Of a DNA stretch of 64,000 nucleotides, positions 40,952 to 50,148 are shown piece after piece. Below the pieces are notes generated by a model that was given only the letters and a program-made list of their open reading frames with translations, was not told the origin of the DNA and ran no database searches. Origin of the DNA: Bacillota bacterium (lineage in GTDB: Bacteria > Bacillota > Negativicutes > Sporomusales > Sporomusaceae); contig JAGGAB010000008.1 of the NCBI GenBank assembly GCA_017889705.1, forward strand, positions 1-64,000, given 5' to 3'. The translations under genes were made by a program, and so were the position numbers. Every line of letters starts with the position of its first letter. Position 1 is the stretch's first letter.

Positions 40952-41635
40952 TTATCTATTTTCGACAAATTTAAACCGGTGCACGGGACGACCCACCGAG
41001 AGATACTCCATGACCCGCTGAACTTGTCCCTTTTCTACAAGATACTCAAGATATCTCCGGGCAGTAACCCTTGAAATACCAACGCCTGCCGCAATTTCCT
41101 CCGCCGACTGATAGGTAGTTTGAGCGGCCATATAATTGAGAATAGTAGAAAGCGTTTGTACGTTAAAGTTCTTCGGAATAGCCTCTGTCCCAACGTTTTG
41201 GTTGAGCGTAAACAATTCGTCAATATCTTGCTGCTCCAAGGTCTTTCGCTTTTGAGATTTTTGTCGGAAATTCCTATATGCATCCAATACCGCGCGATAT
41301 CGTTCAAACTTAAAGGGCTTGGCAATGTAGGCCACTACTCCGTAACGCAGAGCAGCAGTAATAGTGACACTGTCGTCGGCAGCAGTAATCATGATTACAT
41401 CAATAGGGCGTTCCTGCCGCCTAATTTCGGCTAATACCTCTATGCCGCTTTTCTCCGGCAAGTAGTTATCTAGCACCACCAGATCAAACGACCTTTTGCT
41501 CAGCAAGTTCAGTGCTTCATTGCCGTTTTTCGCCACCGCGGCCACGCTAAAACCTTCGACAGCCTCTGTAAAGTTCTTGTTAATTTCCGCCACCATAGGA
41601 TCATCTTCAACAATTAATACTTTAAATTCATCCAT
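40952..41635 (-). CDS. Response regulator, CitB/DcuR family
   Basis: VLIVEDDPMVAEINKNF receiver and C-terminal HTH VGISRVTARRYLEYL. Confidence 0.92.
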   Translation of the reverse strand: MDEFKVLIVEDDPMVAEINKNFTEAVEGFSVAAVAKNGNEALNLLSKRSFDLVVLDNYLPEKSGIEVLAEIRRQERPIDVIMITAADDSVTITAALRYGVVAYIAKPFKFERYRAVLDAYRNFRQKSQKRKTLEQQDIDELFTLNQNVGTEAIPKNFNVQTLSTILNYMAAQTTYQSAEEIAAGVGISRVTARRYLEYLVEKGQVQRVMEYLSVGRPVHRFKFVENR

Positions 41636-43244
41636 CAGCAGTCACCCGTGTATACGGTATGGAAATGTCAAACTCAACACCGCCCTCAGAAATATTTCGA
41701 TGTAAAATTACTCCGCCAACAAACGACAGTTTTTCACTCACCATAGCCAATCCTAAACCACCGCCATTTTTCTTGGTAGTAACTCCCCGCTTATAAATTT
41801 CATCCCCAAACCGGTCATCAACCCAAGGCCCTGTGTTATATACTCTGATGTGTAATAAATCAATGTTTTGGCAAAGCAGGAGCGATATACACTTATTCTC
41901 GTGCCCCTCCACTGCTTCAATGGCATTTTGTAGTAGATTACCCAATATTAGGACAAGATCGCCAGTTGAAACGTTAACAGGCAGTTGCTGCAAATATGTC
42001 TCTGGATCAATCTCAAAATCTATGCCTTTCTCTTTCATTTCACTGGCTTTACCTAAGAGCAAGCCATAAATAACCGAATCTTTAATTTTACCACTAAGCT
42101 GATTCATCAAGCCTTCCTGGCTTACCTGGCTGTCAATCGCATAATTGACAGCTTCATCATATCTCCCTAATTGTATAAGCCCTGAAATTGTATGAAGCTT
42201 ATTCTTAAATTCGTGAGTTTGTGCCCTCAGTGCATCTACAAATCGATGAACTCCTGTCAATTCCTCCGCCAACCGTGTCATTTCGGTCCGATCACGAAAA
42301 CTAACAACAGCTCCTACCACTTTATTATCCAAAATTATCGGAACACTGTTGGCCATAATAGTTGCGTCAACAACAACCTGCTCTTCATTATATAAAGCTT
42401 GTCCCGATTCAATCACTTGCTTCAACTTGTTATTAGGTAATATCATATCCACTGGCTTACCACACCATGCTTCAACGTCAGCACCTAGTATTTTAGCTGC
42501 TTCATGATTCATCAGGCGTATACACGAATGAGTATCAACAGCTACCACGCCCTCGCGAATCGCGGTAAGAGTCGCTTCTTTTTCCTTAAGCAATCTACCA
42601 ATTTCATGAGGTTCAAGACCAAAGGTTGCCCGCTTCACATTTTGAGCTAACAACGCTGCGCCGGCGACGCAGACACACATGGTTAAAAGCAGTGCACCAA
42701 ATACCGGAGTGGCTGTTTCCCTGGTGACAGCATCAATCTCATTAAGATAGAAGCCAACTGAGACAAATCCTATCTGCTTCCCGGTCGCACTATTAAAGAT
42801 GGGGACATTAGCCCGAATAGAAGGCGACAAATTACCTTTGCCAATATATACAAATTCTTCCCCCCGTAATACCGGTTCCCGGTCTAGCCATGGAGCCAAA
42901 GGCGTGCCAACCAAGTCAGGAACTGGATATGACAATCGAATTTGCTGCATATTGCTGACAATCACAAAAGCTGCACCGGTGGCCTTCCGCCAGTTCTCAG
43001 CAAATGGCTGGATTACAGCCGAGGGATGGTCTGAAAGCAAAGCTTCCTGCACGGTAGGCGAAAGGGCAACCACCTGCGCAATGGCAAGAGCGCGGTCGCC
43101 CACACTATCCTGGACAGATTCCGCTACAGTTTTCTGAACTATTATCCCTGTTGTCAGCAGCGCAAAACAAACCATTACGATACTGAGAAAAGCAATTTTA
43201 TATTGTAATTTAATCTTTTTCATAAAAAACCCCGTCGTAATCAC
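41628..43244 (-). CDS. Sensor histidine kinase, CitA/DcuS family
   Basis: Periplasmic sensor, PAS, ALRAQTHEFKNKLHTISGLIQLG; overlaps the regulator. Confidence 0.93.
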   Translation of the reverse strand: MITTGFFMKKIKLQYKIAFLSIVMVCFALLTTGIIVQKTVAESVQDSVGDRALAIAQVVALSPTVQEALLSDHPSAVIQPFAENWRKATGAAFVIVSNMQQIRLSYPVPDLVGTPLAPWLDREPVLRGEEFVYIGKGNLSPSIRANVPIFNSATGKQIGFVSVGFYLNEIDAVTRETATPVFGALLLTMCVCVAGAALLAQNVKRATFGLEPHEIGRLLKEKEATLTAIREGVVAVDTHSCIRLMNHEAAKILGADVEAWCGKPVDMILPNNKLKQVIESGQALYNEEQVVVDATIMANSVPIILDNKVVGAVVSFRDRTEMTRLAEELTGVHRFVDALRAQTHEFKNKLHTISGLIQLGRYDEAVNYAIDSQVSQEGLMNQLSGKIKDSVIYGLLLGKASEMKEKGIDFEIDPETYLQQLPVNVSTGDLVLILGNLLQNAIEAVEGHENKCISLLLCQNIDLLHIRVYNTGPWVDDRFGDEIYKRGVTTKKNGGGLGLAMVSEKLSFVGGVILHRNISEGGVEFDISIPYTRVTADG

Positions 43245-43267
43245 CCCAATTCGGCCAAATTTAAATG

Positions 43268-43386
43268 GAGACTTGCATCAGGTGGGGTGTTAGCCCCATT
43301 TGAAGCCTAGTCGGAATTATCCTAACGTCTAGTCGCTTTTACTCCTGGCTAAAGAGGCGGGAGTCTTAGAGCTAGTTAGTCATCGG
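43268..43386 (+). repeat. 119-bp dispersed two-hairpin intergenic repeat, copy B
   Basis: Same length and order as copy A (31174-31292); both hairpins retained despite base changes. Confidence 0.8.
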
Positions 43387-43790
43387 AAAAATTTAAACTA
43401 ATTTCGGAAGGCATTGAATACAGTAATTGCTAGATTTATTGTGAATTTCTATCAATAAAATTGTTTCTTTAGATAGGTTACCATAGAATTATCTTTTTGA
43501 AAATCTTTATTGCGGGTAACAAGCCATATATATCTTTACACACTTTTGCGATGTTTCGCAACATAATAACTCAAATGATTGTTCGAGCAGTTCCAGTTTA
43601 CAAAAAGATATAAATGACCAAAATGACCAAATTATTTTCTCTGAAATTAAATATGTTATATTTATATTCGAAATATTATCAATTTGTAAATAAATCTTGC
43701 CCACAACAATACGGCAAACGAAATGGAGGAGAAAAGCTGCAAGTTAGGTCAAATTATTCAGTCTTATAAACTAATATTAGGAGGATACAA

Positions 43791-45101
43791 ATGTCAACAT
43801 TAGCACTTCTGGGCTTTGCAATGATTGCTGTTTTTATGTATTTGATTATGTCCAAACGCATGTCCGCCATGATTGCCCTCATGATTATCCCGGTACTCTT
43901 CGCTTTTGCCGCAGTAGGTTTTGATCCAAAACTTGGCAAAATGATGTGGGATGGCGTTAAACAAGTTGCTCCTACAGGCATTATGATATGCTTTGCCATA
44001 CTGTATTTTGGCGTAATGATTGATGCAGGTCTGTTTGATCCGCTGATCAACGCAATTCTTCGAGCCGTTAAAGGTGACCCGCTGAAGGTTTCCGTAGGAA
44101 CAGCCCTCTTAGCCATGATCGTTTCCTTAGACGGCGATGGCTCCACCACCTATATGGTAACCTGTTCGGCCTTACTGGCAGTACACAGAAGGGTAGGCCT
44201 TAATCCAGTAATTCTGCCCGCTCTTGCAGTAATGATGAACAGCGTAATGAACATCATTCCCTGGGGCGGTCCTACCGCCAGGGTTATGGCGGCACTCAAG
44301 CTGGAAGCCGGTGATGTGTTTGTCCCGCTAATCCCAGGGATGGTCCTTGGTGTTATGTGGGTACTCTTTATGGCCTATCGTTGGGGCTTAAAAGAACGTG
44401 CGCGCCTTGGTGTATTAACCGTCGGTAACAATGAGCCGGTTGCCAATGTTACCGTTTCCGAAGATCCTGATGCGGAGAAACTGAAACGTCCGCAATTTTT
44501 CTGGGTAAACCTTGTGTTAACCATACTCATCATGGCTGGCCTGATGCTGGAAGTATTGCCACTGGGTATTCTCTTCATGCTTGGCACAGGCTTAGCACTA
44601 ATCATCAACTATCATAGCCTCAAAGAACAAAATGCACGCATTATCGCCAATGGTACCAATGCCACTCCGGTCGTAGCCATGGTTTTTGCCGCCGGTATCT
44701 TTATGGGCATCATGAGCGGCACCAAAATGGTTGACGCCATGGCGCAAACCCTTATTAATGCTATCCCGCCTGCGCTAGGCCCTCATATGGCGTTTATTTC
44801 AGCCCTTGTCAGCTTGCCTGGCACCTTCTTCCTTACCAATGACGCCTATTATTTCGGAGTTCTCCCTGTTCTCACCAAAGCTGCCGCCACTTACGGTATA
44901 GGCGCCGCCGAAATGGGACGCGCCGCCCTTATTGGTCAAGGTGCACATCTTTTGAGCCCACTTGTTCCCTCTACCTACCTCTTGGTTGGCTTAAACAAAA
45001 TCGAATTCGGTGACCTCCAAAAATTCGCTTTGCTTCCTGCTATAGGAATATCCATAACTTGGCTGATTACAGCTGTGGCTCTTGGTTATATTCATCTCTA
45101 A
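43791..45101 (+). CDS. CitMHS-family citrate transporter
   Basis: 436 aa polytopic; LDGDGSTTYMVTCSALL and IPWGGPTARVMAAL motifs. Confidence 0.92.
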   Translation: MSTLALLGFAMIAVFMYLIMSKRMSAMIALMIIPVLFAFAAVGFDPKLGKMMWDGVKQVAPTGIMICFAILYFGVMIDAGLFDPLINAILRAVKGDPLKVSVGTALLAMIVSLDGDGSTTYMVTCSALLAVHRRVGLNPVILPALAVMMNSVMNIIPWGGPTARVMAALKLEAGDVFVPLIPGMVLGVMWVLFMAYRWGLKERARLGVLTVGNNEPVANVTVSEDPDAEKLKRPQFFWVNLVLTILIMAGLMLEVLPLGILFMLGTGLALIINYHSLKEQNARIIANGTNATPVVAMVFAAGIFMGIMSGTKMVDAMAQTLINAIPPALGPHMAFISALVSLPGTFFLTNDAYYFGVLPVLTKAAATYGIGAAEMGRAALIGQGAHLLSPLVPSTYLLVGLNKIEFGDLQKFALLPAIGISITWLITAVALGYIHL

Positions 45102-45112
45102 GAACTAGCCTA

Positions 45113-45155
45113 AAAAAAGCCATCGCGCTAAGAAATTAGCGCGATGGCTTTTTTG
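45113..45155 (+). terminator. Terminator of the citrate transporter gene
   Basis: AAAAAAGCCATCGCGCTA agaaat TAGCGCGATGGCTTTTTT. Confidence 0.9.
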
Positions 45156-45171
45156 CATACTAAAAATTTAT

Positions 45172-45210
45172 CCGATGACTAATCCGTTCTAATACTCCCG
45201 TCCCTCATCT
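45172..45210 (-). repeat. Partial copy (D) of the dispersed repeat, minus orientation
   Basis: Minus strand GAGGGACGGGAGTATTAGAACGGATTAGTCATCGG matches the right end of copies A/B. Confidence 0.6.
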
Positions 45211-45239
45211 CATTAACAACCTTTAATCCCTATCCTTGA

Positions 45240-45480
45240 CGCCCAGGGAACAGGTTATAACATTCGAAGTAAGTTTGATCTAAGGGTCTGGGGGCCTAAG
45301 GCTCACTTACGTAGGCGGGAGTAATCCCCCTTACGGGCACAGGCGAATGGCTAAGTCCCTAGATAATTCAACGAAGGGGCTGTCTGTCGCTTTAAGCAAG
45401 GTACCTCCTCGCTGTCTATTGCGCCCCTCGAAACTCCCGTAACCCACGGCTTTTGCCAGAAAAAGCGTTCCGCAGGAGAA
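45240..45480 (-). ncRNA. Candidate structured non-coding RNA (family unassigned)
   Basis: No credible ORF; GGGGG/CCCCC and GCCTA/TAGGC nested stems, CATTCG/CGAATG long-range pairing, possible GTAAGT/ACTTAC pseudoknot; stem GCGAGG/CCTTGC pairs on minus strand via G-U but has an A-C mismatch on plus strand. Confidence 0.5.
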
Positions 45481-45639
45481 AAGCCAGGTGGTAAATTATT
45501 TGATGGCGTAGATTGGATTTATCAGAATAAAATTCATCACCAGCAATAATTTTATCACTTGCGACAGCACTTTTTTCATATCTGCGCGTGAATAGCAAAC
45601 CCGTTTCAGCAAAGCTGAAAAATCGGGGGTTCAGACGGA

Positions 45640-45691
45640 GAGTCAAGTCCACCTGAACTGACGCCGCCTATAGAGGCGGGAGTCTTGACTC
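45640..45691. repeat. Nested palindrome related to the dispersed repeat (copy E)
   Basis: GAGTCAAG...CTTGACTC outer stem and CCGCC/GGCGG inner stem, with AGAGGCGGGAGTCTT as in copy B. Confidence 0.5.
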
Positions 45692-45713
45692 GCTGAATAA
45701 GGCAAAACATCAA

Positions 45714-45755
45714 AGGGGCCGTGCTGAAATTTTACATTTCAACACAGCCCCTAAT
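45714..45755 (-). terminator. Hairpin downstream of oadA
   Basis: AGGGGC-GTG-TGAAAT...ATTTCA-CA-GCCCCT long imperfect stem. Confidence 0.6.
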
Positions 45756-45763
45756 TATTTCAC

Positions 45764-47113
45764 TTACCGGTGTTTACTGAAAAAGTCTAAGGCCACTTCT
45801 GGGAATAACGCATATGACAAAACATCTTCTGTAGATGCATTACTATAGCCCTTTTCCGCTAAATCCTGCCGCAGAGAATCCATTTGCGGAGCAATGTCAT
45901 CTGCCGGACGATGGGTAATGATAGGTTCGTCGCCAACGATCATTTTCCGGAATTCCGGATCAATCGGAGCCGGGGTGCGGCCATATTTGCCGCGAACAAT
46001 ATCTTTAATTTCCCGCGGCACTACTTTGTAACGACCTAACATAACATTGAAAGCCGCCATAGAACCGGTTATCTGACTGGTTGGTGTAACCAGCGGCGGA
46101 TAGCCAAGTTCGGCCCGCACCCGTGGCATCTCTTCCAAAAGCTCAGGGTATCTGTCTTCCATTCCCTGTTCTTTCATTTGATTTAACAGGTTAGACAACA
46201 TGCCGCCGGGAATTTGGAACGACAGCACTTTGGTATCAATATCAATAGCTGTGTTAAGGTTAAAGTCGTGCGCAAGCGATTTTTTCACTGCCCGGAAATG
46301 ATCGGCGATCGGATATAATTGTTCTTTTTTGATGCCTGTATCGCGACCTGTGCCTTCCAGGGCTGCAATCATAGCTTCTGTAGCCGGCTGGGCAGTACCC
46401 ATGGCAAACGGCGACAATGCACAGTCAATAATATCCACACCGGCTTCAATAGCTTTAAGGTAAGTCATTGATGCCATACCGCTAGTATAGTGTGTATGCA
46501 GCTGAATAGGAACAGTAATGTCGGCTTTAAGCGCTTTAACCAGGTCATAGGCAGCATATGGCGCCAGCAAACCGGACATATCTTTGATACAAATAGAATC
46601 AGCACCAAGAGCCACCAAGTCTTTAGCTACTTGCAAGAAGCTTTCCTGGTTGTGATAAGGACTGATGGTATAAACAAAAGCACCTTGTACATGAGCGCCG
46701 GCTGTTTTAGCCGCTTTCATGGCCACTTCCAAATTGCGCACATCATTTAACGCATCGAAAATCCGGATATTGCTTACGCCATTATCAACAGCCCGGTTAA
46801 CAAACTCACGCACAACATCATCGGCATAATGATTGTAACCCAGCACATTTTGGCCGCGCAGCAGCATTTGAATCGGGGTTTTCTTAAGATACTTTTTCAG
46901 CGTCCGCAGACGCTCCCAGGGATCTTCATCAAGAAAGCGCAAACAGCTGTCAAAAGTCGCTCCTCCCCAGGCCTCCAGTGCATGAAATCCAGCCTCATCT
47001 AGCTGTTCCAAAACAGGAATCATGTCGGTAATACGCATACGGGTAGCGGCAAGTGATTGGTGACCGTCACGAAGTACTGTCTCCATAATTTTTACAGGTT
47101 GGTTAGTAGTCAT
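45764..47113 (-). CDS. oadA: Oxaloacetate decarboxylase alpha (carboxyltransferase) subunit without a C-terminal biotinyl domain
   Basis: ETVLRDGHQSLAATRM, LEAWGGATFD, CIKDMSGLLAPYAAYDLV; 449 aa, ends DFFSKHR with no AMKM motif. Confidence 0.9.
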   Translation of the reverse strand: MTTNQPVKIMETVLRDGHQSLAATRMRITDMIPVLEQLDEAGFHALEAWGGATFDSCLRFLDEDPWERLRTLKKYLKKTPIQMLLRGQNVLGYNHYADDVVREFVNRAVDNGVSNIRIFDALNDVRNLEVAMKAAKTAGAHVQGAFVYTISPYHNQESFLQVAKDLVALGADSICIKDMSGLLAPYAAYDLVKALKADITVPIQLHTHYTSGMASMTYLKAIEAGVDIIDCALSPFAMGTAQPATEAMIAALEGTGRDTGIKKEQLYPIADHFRAVKKSLAHDFNLNTAIDIDTKVLSFQIPGGMLSNLLNQMKEQGMEDRYPELLEEMPRVRAELGYPPLVTPTSQITGSMAAFNVMLGRYKVVPREIKDIVRGKYGRTPAPIDPEFRKMIVGDEPIITHRPADDIAPQMDSLRQDLAEKGYSNASTEDVLSYALFPEVALDFFSKHR

Positions 47114-47146
47114 AAGATGGCTCCTTCCCTTGTCAACATATTTTTA

Positions 47147-48526
47147 TTATTTTTCAATAACGTGTAAGAAATACGTGGCAGCCAGTAAATCCGCAACACC
47201 ACCTGGGCTGATATTACGGTCAATAAACCGCTTATCAAGCGCAATAATCTGCGCCCTGCCCGCCTCGGTCAGCATACCACCCTGCGCCACAATGCTCTTG
47301 GCCTGTTCCTGAACTTCATAAAGCGTATCTAGGTTATGGCGGTGTAATATAGTTGTATCCTGGACAACTGTCATTAGGTTCATTAAGGTATGCACCAAGG
47401 CATCATTAAGAGATAATCCTTGCTCTAATGCTTTCGCGAGCACCGGCAGTCCGCAGTTTCTGATACTGGGTATACCGGCTTCTATTTCACCTCTGATACC
47501 GGTCACGCCATACTTTACGTACAACTTTTCCCCGGCTGTCAGTTTTCTCATAGCGTTCGTGGTAAGCTCGGCAAGCTCACGTTCAACAATTCCACTTGTC
47601 ATTATAGTTGCCGCATCAAGAATTTGCGCGGCAGTGACACGCTGCGTCTTTCGTATACAATAAGCTGCGACCGCACTGAGAATCCCCAGTAAGAATAGCA
47701 GACCTTTTTGGGTATTAACCCCACCGGTGGCCGCCAACATCTGGCGATCGCCGTCTTTACCGATACAGCGCAGCACCGGCAAGAGATCTACAAGCTCACC
47801 TTGATGTTGATAACCGGCAGCCGCACAGCGAAACATTGCAGAGGCAAGGGCGCTACTGCTCTTCAGAAAAGTAAAAAAGTCCATATCCTGATGCGCACCC
47901 GCATTATCGCGGTCTACCAAACCAGGTGCCGGCGTACAAGCAGCTTCCAGCAGCATGGCCTCAACCGCCCGGTAACCAATGTCCCAGACAACTTCCGGCC
48001 AGGGATTGGTAGCAGCCGAAGCAAATGCTGTCAGCCGCTCCCTAACATTACCCAAAACTTCCCTGCTGTCATGGCTTACCAGCCGTCGGCACAACACCGC
48101 CGGCTGCTCACACAAGAAGCAGGTGCGTTCAGGCTGACCCAAACTGCGCCGGGAGATTTGGCGGCCTGCTGCATCAAATACATCCAAATCAAATAGTCTG
48201 GCATAATAACCGGACTTTTCAACAGCAATACAAGACAGTTTTAGCTTGTCCGCATCACCGTCGACAGCAACTACTGCCACCGGTCCTGTTGCTAAATACA
48301 AGAACCGTTCCTCTATAATTACAAAGTCTTGTTCTTGCGATACATCGCGCAGCCGGTCAACAGCTGACCTTAGCAAAGCGCGGCTTTCCGTGGTATCTTT
48401 AACTGCTCCCGGTATATTAGTGGTAATACTGACAAGAGACATTTTATAGGTACTGCGTAATTCAGCCTGCAAAGAAGCCAGTCGTTCCTTAGCTTCTAAA
48501 ACAGCCGCTAACGTCACTTGCTGCAA
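47147..48526 (-). CDS. citXG: CitX-CitG fusion (holo-citrate lyase synthase / triphosphoribosyl-dephospho-CoA synthase)
   Basis: N-terminal CitX-like part and CitG part with EAMLLEAACTPAPGLVDRDNAGAHQDMDFFTFLKS and GGVNTQKGLLF. Confidence 0.9.
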   Translation of the reverse strand: MQQVTLAAVLEAKERLASLQAELRSTYKMSLVSITTNIPGAVKDTTESRALLRSAVDRLRDVSQEQDFVIIEERFLYLATGPVAVVAVDGDADKLKLSCIAVEKSGYYARLFDLDVFDAAGRQISRRSLGQPERTCFLCEQPAVLCRRLVSHDSREVLGNVRERLTAFASAATNPWPEVVWDIGYRAVEAMLLEAACTPAPGLVDRDNAGAHQDMDFFTFLKSSSALASAMFRCAAAGYQHQGELVDLLPVLRCIGKDGDRQMLAATGGVNTQKGLLFLLGILSAVAAYCIRKTQRVTAAQILDAATIMTSGIVERELAELTTNAMRKLTAGEKLYVKYGVTGIRGEIEAGIPSIRNCGLPVLAKALEQGLSLNDALVHTLMNLMTVVQDTTILHRHNLDTLYEVQEQAKSIVAQGGMLTEAGRAQIIALDKRFIDRNISPGGVADLLAATYFLHVIEK

Positions 48527-48595
48527 GTGCCCATCTCTCCTTTAACAGTCTCCACCAAATTTACCACAGTTTTTGTCTGATGACATATTAATATA

Positions 48596-50134
48596 CTACA
48601 CAGGTTTACGCACTACGTCAATGATTGTGCCATCACGGTATTCAATCGCGGCGACAACTTCGTCCGTTACTGCAATCGGCTTAGGCTTACCAGTCAGATC
48701 GTACGCCATTTTTTGTAATTCCTCGATACTCATAACCGGCAACCCGGTACCTTTCATCCTGTCAATCAGATCGGTACGGCGCGGATTAATGGCAACACCA
48801 CGTTCGGTAACAATTACGTCAACGGTTTCACCTGGAGTAACAATAGTATTTACCTTATCAAGCACCATCGGCAGACGACCGCGGATCAGCGGTGCAACAA
48901 CAATGGCCAGATTCGCGCCAGCTGCGGTATCAGAGTGTCCGCCTGACGCCCCCATGATAACACCATTGGAGTCGGTTATAACATTAACGTTGAAATCGAC
49001 GTCAACTTCAGTAGCACTGAGAATTACTACATCCAGATTATTTACAATCGGTCCACCATTATGGGGATTGGCGTAGTAAGATGCCGACATCTCCAAATGG
49101 TTGGGGTTGTTTCTCAGGGATTCAATTGACGGAATATCAAAGTCCTGTACATCAAAGATAGTCTTAATCAGGCCTTGTTCCAGCATATCAACAAAAGGAG
49201 CGGTAATACCACCCACACCAAAACTGGCAGTAATGTTTTGCGCCAGCATCTTTTCTTTAATAAATTTAGCGGCTGCCAACGAAGCACCGCCACTGCCTAA
49301 TTGCAGTGACCAGCCATCTTTAAAGTAGCCTGAATGCTCGATAACACCGGTAGCATATTCGGCAATCAACAGTTCGCGGGGATCTTTACTGATGCGGAGC
49401 GCGCCAGAAGCAATGCCTTTCGGATTGCCAATGCTTTCAAGCACCACAATAAAATCTACCTGGGTTTGGGGAATACTGATCGGATATACCGGATGCGGCA
49501 CCAGATTATCGGTAATTGCCACAACCTTATCGGCGTAGGCGGCATCAACCATGGCATACCCCATAGAACCGCAGGCCGACGGCCCTTGGATACCATTGAT
49601 ATTGCCATAGCTGTCACAGCAGGGAGCGCCAATAAAGGCTACGTCAATTTTAAGGTCACCGGCTTCAATAGCCCGCGCCCGACCACCATGAGAGCGAATT
49701 ATGGTCGGTTTGGCCAGTGTGCCTGCAGTCATTAGTTTACCCAATTTACCGCGTCCACCACTGGTTTCAATCGCAGTAATTACCCCTTCTTCAATAAAAG
49801 GAATAATGGCATCATTAATATCATTTAAGGAACTTGGTGCCAAAGTCAAGCCTTTAATGCCTTTTTTGGCGATTGCTTCAACAACCTGATTTAAAATATA
49901 GTCACCATTACGGAAATGATGGTGAAAAGAGATTGTCATACCATCTTTCAAACCAGCGGCTTCAATCGCTTGTTCAATGGATTTAACCAGCTTTTCCGAG
50001 CGTGGCATATTAAGACGGATCTTAGGTCCGGTAAGCCGTCCTTCAGGAGTTGTGGCAAATGGTCCACAATAAGGACGAATTTTACCAAGTCCAGCTATTT
50101 GATCCGGAATTATTCTTCCAGCTGCATTTATCAT
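48596..50134 (-). CDS. citF: Citrate lyase alpha subunit (citrate CoA-transferase)
   Basis: 512 aa; DGMTISFHHHFRNGDYILN; ASGGHSDTAAGANLAIVVAPLIRGRLP. Confidence 0.95.
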   Translation of the reverse strand: MINAAGRIIPDQIAGLGKIRPYCGPFATTPEGRLTGPKIRLNMPRSEKLVKSIEQAIEAAGLKDGMTISFHHHFRNGDYILNQVVEAIAKKGIKGLTLAPSSLNDINDAIIPFIEEGVITAIETSGGRGKLGKLMTAGTLAKPTIIRSHGGRARAIEAGDLKIDVAFIGAPCCDSYGNINGIQGPSACGSMGYAMVDAAYADKVVAITDNLVPHPVYPISIPQTQVDFIVVLESIGNPKGIASGALRISKDPRELLIAEYATGVIEHSGYFKDGWSLQLGSGGASLAAAKFIKEKMLAQNITASFGVGGITAPFVDMLEQGLIKTIFDVQDFDIPSIESLRNNPNHLEMSASYYANPHNGGPIVNNLDVVILSATEVDVDFNVNVITDSNGVIMGASGGHSDTAAGANLAIVVAPLIRGRLPMVLDKVNTIVTPGETVDVIVTERGVAINPRRTDLIDRMKGTGLPVMSIEELQKMAYDLTGKPKPIAVTDEVVAAIEYRDGTIIDVVRKPV

Positions 50135-50148
50135 GTTTAACCCCCCTG

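Noticed and set aside
45416-45652. 78-aa minus-strand ORF
   Set aside because: Lies in the structured intergenic region, composition unlike a protein, overlaps hairpins
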